Source: an uncultured Selenomonadales bacterium (GTDB taxonomy: Bacteria > Bacillota > Negativicutes > Selenomonadales > Selenomonadaceae). Taken from it: a stretch of DNA of 5,234 bases. Shown one piece after another: positions 1-4,140 of the stretch; position 1 is the stretch's first letter, and every line of letters begins with the position of its first letter. Location of the stretch: positions 1 through 5,234 of the forward strand of contig CAMNPA010000116.1 in assembly GCA_946547205.1 (NCBI GenBank). The letters are read 5' to 3'. The translations under genes were made by a program, and so were the position numbers. Under the pieces are notes generated by a model, which saw only the letters and a program-made list of their open reading frames with translations, searched no databases and was not told the origin of the DNA.

Positions 1-43
1 GTCTTATCACATCAGCGGAACAAAGCTCGTGAAGTGATGAGAC
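1..43 (+). other. Imperfect inverted repeat at the window edge, function unknown
   Basis: GTCTTATCAC (1-10) can pair with GTGATGAGAC (34-43): ten pairs, one of them a G-U wobble, around a 23-nt loop that contains a small AGC/GCT helix (14-16 with 25-27). No T tract follows directly, so this is not itself a terminator. It may be the end of an upstream gene, a structured 3' untranslated region, or part of a leader ahead of prmC. Short open frames cross it (one ends at 35-37, another stays open to 117), but none gives a recognisable protein end. The arm starts at base 1, so the structure may extend beyond the window. Confidence 0.35.
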
Positions 44-63
44 CACGCGAACGAAAATTTTTT

Positions 64-101
64 CAAGCTGACAACTTCCACGGTTGCAGCTTGATTTTTT
101 T
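64..101 (+). terminator. Probable intrinsic terminator just before prmC
   Basis: CAAGCTG (64-70), a bulged A (71) and CAAC (72-75) pair with GTTG (83-86) and CAGCTTG (87-93) around a 7-nt loop. One A and then seven T residues (95-101) follow. This is the form of a rho-independent terminator on the + strand. It would end an upstream transcript, yet the prmC ribosome binding site starts at 102, so it may also act as an attenuator in a prmC leader. A competing reading is that the stretch codes for the end of a protein in the frame that stays open from 1 to 117. Confidence 0.6.
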
Positions 102-105
102 GGAG
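102..105 (+). promoter_or_regulatory. Ribosome binding site that sets the prmC start
   Basis: GGAG lies 8 nt before a TTG at 114. The other in-frame TTG, at 84, lies inside the right arm of the terminator hairpin and has no Shine-Dalgarno sequence before it. The TTG at 114 also makes the protein begin as PrmC proteins usually do, a few residues before the first helix. Confidence 0.75.
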
Positions 106-113
106 ATGATTGC

Positions 114-968
114 TTGAAAACGATAGCGGAAGTTTTGAATTCGGCGACAAGTCGTTTGGAAATGTGCGGAGTCGATTCGCCGCGCCTGGATGCCGAAATT
201 TTGCTCGCGCACGTGCTGAATTGCCGAAGATTAAATCTTTACGTCGACGCGGAAAAAATTTTGCCGCTCGAAAAAATTTTGCACTTCAACGAGCTGATAA
301 CGCGTCGGCAAAAAAAAATTCCCGTGGCTTATCTCACGGGCTCAAAAGAATTTTTCGGGCTAAGTTTCGCCGTCAATGACAACGTTTTAATTCCGCGACC
401 CGACACGGAAATTTTAACGGAGTTCGTCGGAGAATATCTGCGCGGACTCGGCGGCACGGTAAATTTTGCGGACTTGGGCACGGGCAGCGGAGCAATCGCC
501 GTATCGATTCTGAAGTTCGTCAAAAGTTCTCGCGCGTGTGCAGTCGACATCTCGCCCGAAGCTTTGGAAGTCGCCAAATTCAACGCGGCAAAGTTTCACG
601 TCGACGACAGGATAGAATTTTTCTGCGGAGACATGTTCGCGCCATTGACGGGAAAAATTTTTAACGCAGTCGTCTCAAATCCACCGTATATCCCGACGCG
701 CGACCTTGAAACTTTGCAGGCGGAAGTTCAATCGGAGCCGAAGCTTGCACTCGACGGCGGACTTGACGGCTTGAATTTTTATCGGCGAATCATCAACGAC
801 GCACCGAATTTTTTGGCAAGCGGCGGACTTTTGGCTGTCGAAGTCGGTTTCAATCAATCAGCGGCTGTAAAAAATTTAATCGTCGCCAACGGAAATTTTG
901 AACGCGTCGAAACGTTGAAGGACTTGGCGAATATTGAAAGAGTCGTTGCCGCGCACAAAATCGACTAA
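114..968 (+). CDS. prmC: Peptide chain release factor N5-glutamine methyltransferase PrmC
   Basis: PrmC (HemK) uses S-adenosylmethionine to methylate the glutamine of the GGQ motif in release factors RF1 and RF2, which speeds peptide release in the cytoplasm. From the TTG at 114 the protein has 284 residues, the usual size. In order there is the N-terminal helical domain with SPRLDAEILLAHVL (about 22-35), the linker motif IPRPDTE (93-99), the SAM-binding loop DLGTGSGAIA (120-129), the acidic AVDIS strand that contacts the cofactor ribose (about 143-147), and the catalytic NPPY (189-192). The C-terminal NIERVV (about 273-278) matches the family's usual NxERVV-type ending. The longer start at 84 would add ten residues and is less likely. 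prmC often follows prfA, but here the upstream gene lies outside the window. No promoter is visible; a hairpin with a T tract abuts the ribosome binding site, so expression may depend on read-through. The family assignment is very secure; the start is likely. Confidence 0.95.
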   Translation: MKTIAEVLNSATSRLEMCGVDSPRLDAEILLAHVLNCRRLNLYVDAEKILPLEKILHFNELITRRQKKIPVAYLTGSKEFFGLSFAVNDNVLIPRPDTEILTEFVGEYLRGLGGTVNFADLGTGSGAIAVSILKFVKSSRACAVDISPEALEVAKFNAAKFHVDDRIEFFCGDMFAPLTGKIFNAVVSNPPYIPTRDLETLQAEVQSEPKLALDGGLDGLNFYRRIINDAPNFLASGGLLAVEVGFNQSAAVKNLIVANGNFERVETLKDLANIERVVAAHKID

Positions 969-975
969 AGCAACA

Positions 976-1010
976 TTCCGCAAAGCATTGACATTGCGCG
1001 AAGTTTTTGT
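976..1010 (+). terminator. Possible terminator of prmC, overlapping the tRNA promoter
   Basis: TTC (976-978) and CGCAA (979-983) can pair with TTGCG (994-998) and GAA (1000-1002), with C999 bulged and a 10-nt loop, followed by GTTTTTGT. The stem is only moderately stable. The loop and right arm overlap the -35 box and spacer of the tRNA promoter, so the same bases may do both jobs. It starts 8 nt after the prmC stop codon. Confidence 0.45.
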
Positions 1011-1016
1011 TATTAT
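988..1016 (+). promoter_or_regulatory. Sigma-70/sigma-A promoter of tRNA-Ser
   Basis: A perfect -35 box TTGACA (988-993) is separated by exactly 17 nt from the -10 box TATTAT (1011-1016; five of six match TATAAT). Transcription would start near 1022-1024, about five bases before the mature tRNA end at 1028. That short leader is typical of a single stable-RNA gene. It is the strongest promoter in the window. Confidence 0.85.
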
Positions 1017-1027
1017 CGCGGCGATTC

Positions 1028-1116
<89 letters not shown>

Positions 1117-1130
1117 CGTTTTGAACTTTC

Positions 1131-1146
1131 AACTCTGCAAAGAGTT
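1131..1146 (+). other. Small hairpin with GCAA tetraloop after the tRNA
   Basis: AACTCT (1131-1136) and AGAGTT (1141-1146) form a perfect 6-bp stem closed by the stable GNRA-type loop GCAA. It sits between the tRNA 3' end and the next terminator-like hairpin. It may be part of the tRNA trailer or of the 5' leader of the response regulator. The role is unknown. Confidence 0.4.
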
Positions 1147-1160
1147 TCGGAAATATATCT

Positions 1161-1182
1161 TCGCCTTCGGGCGATTATTTTT
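1161..1182 (+). terminator. Short UUCG-capped terminator between tRNA-Ser and the response regulator
   Basis: TCGCC (1161-1165) pairs with GGCGA (1170-1174) around the very stable C(UUCG)G loop, followed by TTATTTTT (1175-1182). The stem is only 5 bp, so termination may be partial. The Shine-Dalgarno of the next gene begins at 1183, right after the T tract. The hairpin could therefore end the tRNA transcript while letting some polymerase through into the regulator gene. Confidence 0.55.
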
Positions 1183-1200
1183 AGGAAGGCGGCGGTTTTT

Positions 1201-1638
1201 ATGGACAATACACTTTCCGACGAGCAGGACAAGTTGCGAATACTCATCACCGACGATTCGCGGCTCCTGCGCAAAAAATTGCGTGAAGAGCTGGAACGTC
1301 ACGGTTGCGAAGTCGTCGAGGCAGTCAACGGCAAAGAAGCAATCACTTCCGTCCTTGAACAGGAGCCCGACGCCGTATTCATGGATATTGTTATGCCGGT
1401 TGTCGGCGGAATTGAGGCGTTGCAATTCATTCGCGAAGTCGCTCCAAATGTTCCCGTCATCATGTTAAGTTCAATGGACACGCCGCAAAAATTAATGCAG
1501 TGCCTGAAAATGGGCGCGATAGATTTCATTCGCAAACCTTACACCAAAGAGCAAATCGCTCACTCGGTCGCGACAATAAAAAAACTCAAAGCCAAACGTC
1601 TCGATAAAGCTATGGCTGAAAAATACGACGACTTTTAG
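1201..1638 (+). CDS. Single-domain (CheY-like) response regulator
   Basis: This 145-residue protein is one receiver domain with no DNA-binding or enzymatic output domain. The acidic pair is D18-D19, the phosphoacceptor is D62 in the MDIVMP motif (61-66), the switch hydroxyl is S90, and the conserved lysine is K112 in RKP. All the residues needed for Mg2+-dependent phosphotransfer are present. Such proteins take phosphate from a histidine kinase and act by protein-protein contact, for example with the flagellar switch or within a phosphorelay. The last 30 residues are lysine-rich and end in an acidic tail (KYDDF). The partner kinase is not in the window, so its pathway cannot be named. AGGAAGG at 1183-1189 is the likely ribosome binding site, 11 nt before ATG. 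No clear promoter lies between the tRNA and this gene; read-through from the tRNA promoter is possible. The domain is certain, the cellular role unknown. Confidence 0.95.
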   Translation: MDNTLSDEQDKLRILITDDSRLLRKKLREELERHGCEVVEAVNGKEAITSVLEQEPDAVFMDIVMPVVGGIEALQFIREVAPNVPVIMLSSMDTPQKLMQCLKMGAIDFIRKPYTKEQIAHSVATIKKLKAKRLDKAMAEKYDDF

Positions 1639-1639
1639 C

Positions 1640-1719
1640 AATGAGAAATTAGTAATGAGGAATTAGGAATGATGACGACGCGAAATTAATTCCTCATTCC
1701 TAATTCCACATTCCTAATT
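1640..1719. repeat. Palindrome of AATTAGG-type heptamer repeats
   Basis: The 101-nt gap between the regulator and the cupin gene is mostly one structure. Tandem heptamers AATGAGA, AATTAGT, AATGAGG, AATTAGG and AATGATG run from 1640 to 1674. Inverted copies run from about 1687 to 1719. Positions 1647-1675 can pair with 1691-1719 with only three mismatches (1653/1713, 1658/1708, 1673/1693) around a 15-nt loop. No T tract follows, so it is not a classic terminator, though in RNA the hairpin would be long and could affect stability or read-through into the cupin gene. The right arm matches the reverse complement of 4206-4226 in the glycosyltransferase gene exactly over 21 nt. This points to a dispersed repeat family. 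Confidence 0.85.
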
Positions 1720-1739
1720 GAAATAGCGGGGGGATTAAC

Positions 1740-2075
1740 ATGCCGATTATTGAGCAGAATACGGTTTCGGCGAAGAAAGGCAAGGGCGAAATTTTTATCA
1801 CGCACCTTCTCACGCCAAAAGAAATGCTTGAAAAATGTTTTATGTTCGCCAAAGTCACAATTCCCGTCGGCGCGTCAATCGGCGTTCATAAACACATTGA
1901 CACCAACGAGACTTATCACATTCTCCAAGGCACGGCGACTTATACCGATAACGGCAAAGTTTACGCGGTCAAAGCAGGCGATACGACTTTCTGCGCGGAC
2001 GGCGACACTCACGGCATCGAAAACAGCGGCGACGAGGATTTGATTTTCATCGCGCTGATTATCAACACCAAATGA
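1740..2075 (+). CDS. Small single-domain cupin protein
   Basis: This 111-residue protein is one cupin beta-barrel. Cupin motif 1 appears as G48-x-H50-x-H52-x4-E57-x6-G64, and motif 2 as G80 followed by H91 and N95. H50, H52, E57 and H91 are the four usual metal ligands, so a bound divalent metal (Fe, Mn, Ni or Zn) is expected. The family includes isomerases, dioxygenases and sugar-binding or sensor proteins, and this sequence does not show which. The protein lacks a signal peptide and is likely cytosolic. GGGGGGA at 1728-1734 acts as ribosome binding site 5 nt before ATG. The palindrome directly upstream leaves no visible promoter; co-transcription with the response regulator is possible. No terminator is evident after it. 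The fold is secure, the substrate unknown. Confidence 0.9.
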   Translation: MPIIEQNTVSAKKGKGEIFITHLLTPKEMLEKCFMFAKVTIPVGASIGVHKHIDTNETYHILQGTATYTDNGKVYAVKAGDTTFCADGDTHGIENSGDEDLIFIALIINTK

Positions 2076-2086
2076 CGTAAAATCTA

Positions 2087-2115
2087 TTGCACCAATAAAA
2101 ATCCTGTGCTAAGAT
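2087..2115 (+). promoter_or_regulatory. Extended -10 promoter for the YjfB-like gene
   Basis: TTGCAC (2087-2092) and TAAGAT (2110-2115) are 17 nt apart, and a TG at 2107-2108 gives the TGn element of extended -10 promoters. Start of transcription is expected near 2122, shortly before the ribosome binding site. The boxes match the consensus only in part (3/6 and 4/6), but the spacing, the TGn and the place in a 70-nt gap support it. Confidence 0.6.
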
Positions 2116-2145
2116 ACGCTCAAAACAAGGAAGGAGCCGATAACA

Positions 2146-2325
2146 ATGGATATGACTATCGCGGCAATGTCGGTCGATTTGAGCATGGCGCGCGCTCAAC
2201 AAGATCTGGGCATTTCAGTTTTGAAAATGGCAATGGCGGCAGATACTTCACTCGTCGAAGAGGCGTTGGAGGCAATCGAAAGCCTTGACCCTGCGCTCGG
2301 AAACAACATTGACATCTTGGCGTAA
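2146..2325 (+). CDS. YjfB-family putative motility protein (59 residues)
   Basis: The reading frame starts MDMTIAAMSVDLSMARAQQD and ends LGNNIDILA. This is the pattern of the YjfB family of small putative motility proteins: an MD start, an SM...AQ helix, a middle VLK helix, then LxxIxSLDPALGNNIDI. Family members have about 60 residues and are found in flagellated Bacillota; their biochemical role is not known to me. The protein is Met/Ala-rich, probably two amphipathic helices, with no signal peptide or membrane segment. AAGGAAGGAG (2127-2136) is a strong ribosome binding site 9 nt before ATG. A promoter with a TGn element lies just upstream, and the HU promoter begins 8 nt after the stop codon. 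The overlapping longer frame at 2106-2288 has no such support. The gene suggests a motile host, but no other flagellar gene is in the window. Confidence 0.85.
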   Translation: MDMTIAAMSVDLSMARAQQDLGISVLKMAMAADTSLVEEALEAIESLDPALGNNIDILA

Positions 2326-2332
2326 AAAGTAC

Positions 2333-2361
2333 TTGATTTTTCTTAACCTTTCTGCTAAATT
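2333..2361 (+). promoter_or_regulatory. Sigma-A promoter of the HU gene
   Basis: TTGATT (2333-2338; 4/6) and TAAATT (2356-2361; 4/6) are separated by exactly 17 nt, with TG at 2353-2354 forming a TGn extended -10. The start site would lie near 2368, leaving a leader of about 30 nt that carries the strong AAGGAGG (2380-2386). This is the second promoter here with the TGn feature. Confidence 0.72.
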
Positions 2362-2379
2362 CTGCAGGTAATTTTTCAA

Positions 2380-2386
2380 AAGGAGG
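2380..2386 (+). promoter_or_regulatory. Consensus ribosome binding site of the HU gene
   Basis: AAGGAGG is fully complementary to the anti-Shine-Dalgarno end of 16S rRNA and lies 10 nt before ATG at 2397. It is the best ribosome binding site in the window and fits the high expression usual for HU. Confidence 0.85.
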
Positions 2387-2396
2387 CGTCATTTCT

Positions 2397-2672
2397 ATGA
2401 CGAGAGCCGAATTGATAGTAAACGTTGCCGAAAAAGCAAAACTCGATCGCAAGAGCGCGGAAAAAGCAGTCGCGGCAACTTTTGAGGCGATTAAACAAGC
2501 ACTGATCGAAGGCGACAAAGTTCAAGTCTTGGGTTTCGGCACATTCGAAAATCGCACGCGTGCAGCTCGCAAAGGTCGCAATCCGCGCACCGGCGAAGAA
2601 ATCAGCATCGCAGCATCGAAACTGCCGTCCTTCAAAGCGGGCAAGAGCTTGAAAGAAGCTTGCAATCCCTAA
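2397..2672 (+). CDS. hup: HU-type nucleoid DNA-binding protein
   Basis: At 91 residues this is the standard length of HU/IHF proteins. It is a homodimeric histone-like protein that bends and compacts DNA without strong sequence specificity. The N-terminal helical dimer core is residues 1-40. GFGTFENRTRAARKGRNPRTG (46-66) is the HU/IHF family signature, containing the beta-ribbon arm with R61 and the DNA-intercalating P63. The C-terminal helix is LPSFKAGKSLKEAC (76-89). The N-terminus MTRAELI and the lack of long tails favour HU over IHF. It has its own promoter, a consensus ribosome binding site and a strong terminator, so it is an independent monocistronic unit. The gene contains no AAATTT hexamer, unlike prmC and the downstream operon, which would fit stronger codon selection in a highly expressed gene. 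Confidence 0.97.
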   Translation: MTRAELIVNVAEKAKLDRKSAEKAVAATFEAIKQALIEGDKVQVLGFGTFENRTRAARKGRNPRTGEEISIAASKLPSFKAGKSLKEACNP

Positions 2673-2683
2673 GAAATTTTCAG

Positions 2684-2718
2684 CGGAGTCGGGCAAATTG
2701 CTCGGCTCTGTTTTTGTT
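2684..2718 (+). terminator. Intrinsic terminator after the HU gene
   Basis: Bases 2684-2694 pair with 2700-2710 to form an 11-bp stem (three of the pairs are G-U) around loop AAATT, followed by TTTTTGTT (2711-2718). It starts 11 nt after the HU stop codon and is the clearest terminator in the window. The next gene's GGAG lies at 2722-2725, only four bases after the T-rich end. Confidence 0.85.
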
Positions 2719-2731
2719 AGCGGAGAAAAAA

Positions 2732-3418
2732 ATGTTTGACATTGAAAATTTGCGGCGGGAACTGTTCACGTTGCAAGACGAGGCTTATCGAAATTTCCAA
2801 GCGAAAAACGTCCCGACCGTCGACCGTGAAAAATTTATCGGAATTCGTACGCCCGTCCTTTGCAAATTCGTGAAGAAATATTTTCGCGCCGAGGACAGGA
2901 AAATTTTTCTCAACACTCTGCCGCATAAATATTTTGAGGAAAATTCAATTCACGCGCTGTTTATTTCAGAGCTGAAAGATTTTGACGAGTGCTTGATCGC
3001 AACGAAAATTTTTCTGCCGCACGTCGACAACCGGGCAACATGCGATTCAATCTCGCCGAAAATTTTTGCGCAACACACGGCGGAACTTGACGCGGAAATT
3101 TCATATTGGCTGACGTCGGCGCAACCGTACACCGTGCGATTCGCGCTGTCCATGCTGATGAAATTTTATCTCGGCGAAAAATTCGACGTGCGACATCTGG
3201 AACGAGCGGCGGCAATCGATTCGGAGCATTACTACGTTCAAACGATGGCGGCGTGGCTTTTCGCGACGGCTTTGGCAAAACATTTCGACGCGGCGATAAA
3301 ATTTTTGTCGGAGCGCAAATTGTCAACGCGAATTCACAATCGGACAATCCGCAAAGCTTTGGAGAGTCGGCGAATCACATCGGAACAAAAAAATTTTCTG
3401 CGCGGGCTGAAACTATGA
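2732..3418 (+). CDS. AlkD-like DNA alkylation repair protein (HEAT-repeat fold)
   Basis: At 228 residues this fits the AlkC/AlkD-type family of HEAT-like-repeat DNA glycosylases, which remove bulky or cationic alkylated bases such as 3-methyladenine and 7-methylguanine. Family landmarks are GIRTPVLCKFVKKY (37-50), LPHKYFEENSIHALFISELKDFDEC (63-87), DNRATCDSISPK (99-110), YTVRF (133-137), MAAWLFATALAK (172-183) and HNRTIRKALESRRI (202-215). D105 corresponds to the catalytic Asp113 of Bacillus cereus AlkD, R136 to Arg148 and W175 to Trp187. The residue expected as Trp (Trp109 in AlkD) is Arg101 here, codon CGG, so activity or substrate range may differ. ATG at 2732 is chosen because GGAG lies 6 nt upstream; a longer frame would run through the HU terminator. 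Its stop overlaps the next gene's start in ATGA (3415-3418), giving translational coupling. No promoter is visible between the HU terminator and this gene. The family is secure, catalysis uncertain. Confidence 0.9.
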   Translation: MFDIENLRRELFTLQDEAYRNFQAKNVPTVDREKFIGIRTPVLCKFVKKYFRAEDRKIFLNTLPHKYFEENSIHALFISELKDFDECLIATKIFLPHVDNRATCDSISPKIFAQHTAELDAEISYWLTSAQPYTVRFALSMLMKFYLGEKFDVRHLERAAAIDSEHYYVQTMAAWLFATALAKHFDAAIKFLSERKLSTRIHNRTIRKALESRRITSEQKNFLRGLKL

Positions 3419-4140
3419 AGACGGCGATTATAACAGGCGGCACATCGGGCATCGGATTGGCGGCGGCGAAAATTTTTACGGCTCACGATTTTAATTGCGT
3501 GCTCGTCGGCAGAAGTCGTGAACGTTTCGATAACGTCAAGTCGGAGCTCGGCGGCAATGTTGAATTCATTTCGGCGGACGTTGGCAATGTTGACGACTGC
3601 GACAAAATCATTTCGCGGACTGTGGAAATTTTCGGCGGCGTCGACGTGCTGATAAACAGCGCGGGCATTTATCACGAGGGCGCGATAACTTTGACCGATG
3701 AAAAAATTTTCGACGACATCTTTGCCACGAACGTCAAGGGCACATTTTTCATGACGCGTGCGGCAATCGGCGAGCTGATAAAAAGTCGCGGCTCAATCGT
3801 CAACGTGGCGAGCGATGCGGGAATTCGCGGCAATTATTTCTGCGCGGCATATGCGGCATCAAAAGGCGCGGTCGTTGCGTTCACGAAGTCTCTTGCGCTT
3901 GAATTGGCGAGTTTTCCGGTCAGAGTGAATTGCGTTGCTCCAGGCGATGTGTTGACGCCGCTAACTCAAGCTCAACTCAAATCGTCCGGCTCAACGGTCG
4001 ACGAATTGGCGAAAATTTATCCGCTCGGCAGAATCGGCACGGCAGATGAAGTTGCGGCGGCGATTTACTTTTTGGCATCGGAAGCGGCAAGTTTCATCAC
4101 GGGCGCAATTTTGACTGTCGACGGAGGCTTAACGGCGTGA
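3415..4140 (+). CDS. Short-chain dehydrogenase/reductase (FabG-like classical SDR)
   Basis: This 241-residue protein is a complete classical SDR with a Rossmann fold. The cofactor loop is TGGTSGIG (7-14), NSAG is at 81-84, and the catalytic tetrad is N106, S133, Y146 and K150 (YAASK). After the fold come the PG motif (P176-G177) and the typical C-terminal ITGAILTVDGG (228-238). R33 after the second strand (VGRS) suggests NADP(H) rather than NAD(H), by inference. It should reduce a ketone or oxidise an alcohol in the cytoplasm. It resembles 3-oxoacyl-ACP reductases and many sugar or secondary-alcohol dehydrogenases, and the sequence does not fix the substrate. ATG at 3415 lies in an ATGA overlap with the alkD-like stop; its own stop lies in a GTGA overlap (4137-4140) with the next gene. 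Placement beside a lipid glycosyltransferase would allow a role in lipid metabolism, but this is only a hint. A longer frame opening at 3106 lies inside the upstream gene and is rejected. Confidence 0.93.
   Translation: MKTAIITGGTSGIGLAAAKIFTAHDFNCVLVGRSRERFDNVKSELGGNVEFISADVGNVDDCDKIISRTVEIFGGVDVLINSAGIYHEGAITLTDEKIFDDIFATNVKGTFFMTRAAIGELIKSRGSIVNVASDAGIRGNYFCAAYAASKGAVVAFTKSLALELASFPVRVNCVAPGDVLTPLTQAQLKSSGSTVDELAKIYPLGRIGTADEVAAAIYFLASEAASFITGAILTVDGGLTA

Noticed and set aside
34..57. Hammerhead-like core (TGATGAG followed by CGAAA)
   Set aside because: The essential C before TGATGA is G here, and the 10-nt segment between the two core pieces cannot form stem II.
84..113. Longer prmC start at TTG 84
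   Set aside because: It lies within the terminator hairpin, lacks a ribosome binding site, and adds ten residues not typical of the family.
1..117. Frame open from base 1 to a TGA at 115-117, which would overlap the prmC TTG by four bases
   Set aside because: The 4-nt overlap resembles the other junctions in the window, but the translated end is not recognisable and the frame runs through a well-formed terminator hairpin with T7. Kept only as an alternative reading.
2077..2098. Sigma-28 (flagellar) promoter for the YjfB-like gene, from TAAA and ACCAATAA
   Set aside because: The gap between the two boxes is about 9 nt instead of about 15; the sigma-A-type extended -10 promoter fits better.
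2106..2288. 60-residue open frame overlapping the YjfB-like gene
   Set aside because: Its start lies inside the promoter, it has no ribosome binding site, and its sequence is low-complexity and unlike any family.
2660..2731. Upstream extension of the alkD-like gene
   Set aside because: It would start inside the HU coding region and read through the HU terminator; ATG at 2732 has a good GGAG 6 nt before it.
3106..3414. N-terminal extension of the SDR to 344 residues
   Set aside because: The extra part lies inside the alkD-like gene in another frame; the Rossmann fold starts directly after ATG 3415.
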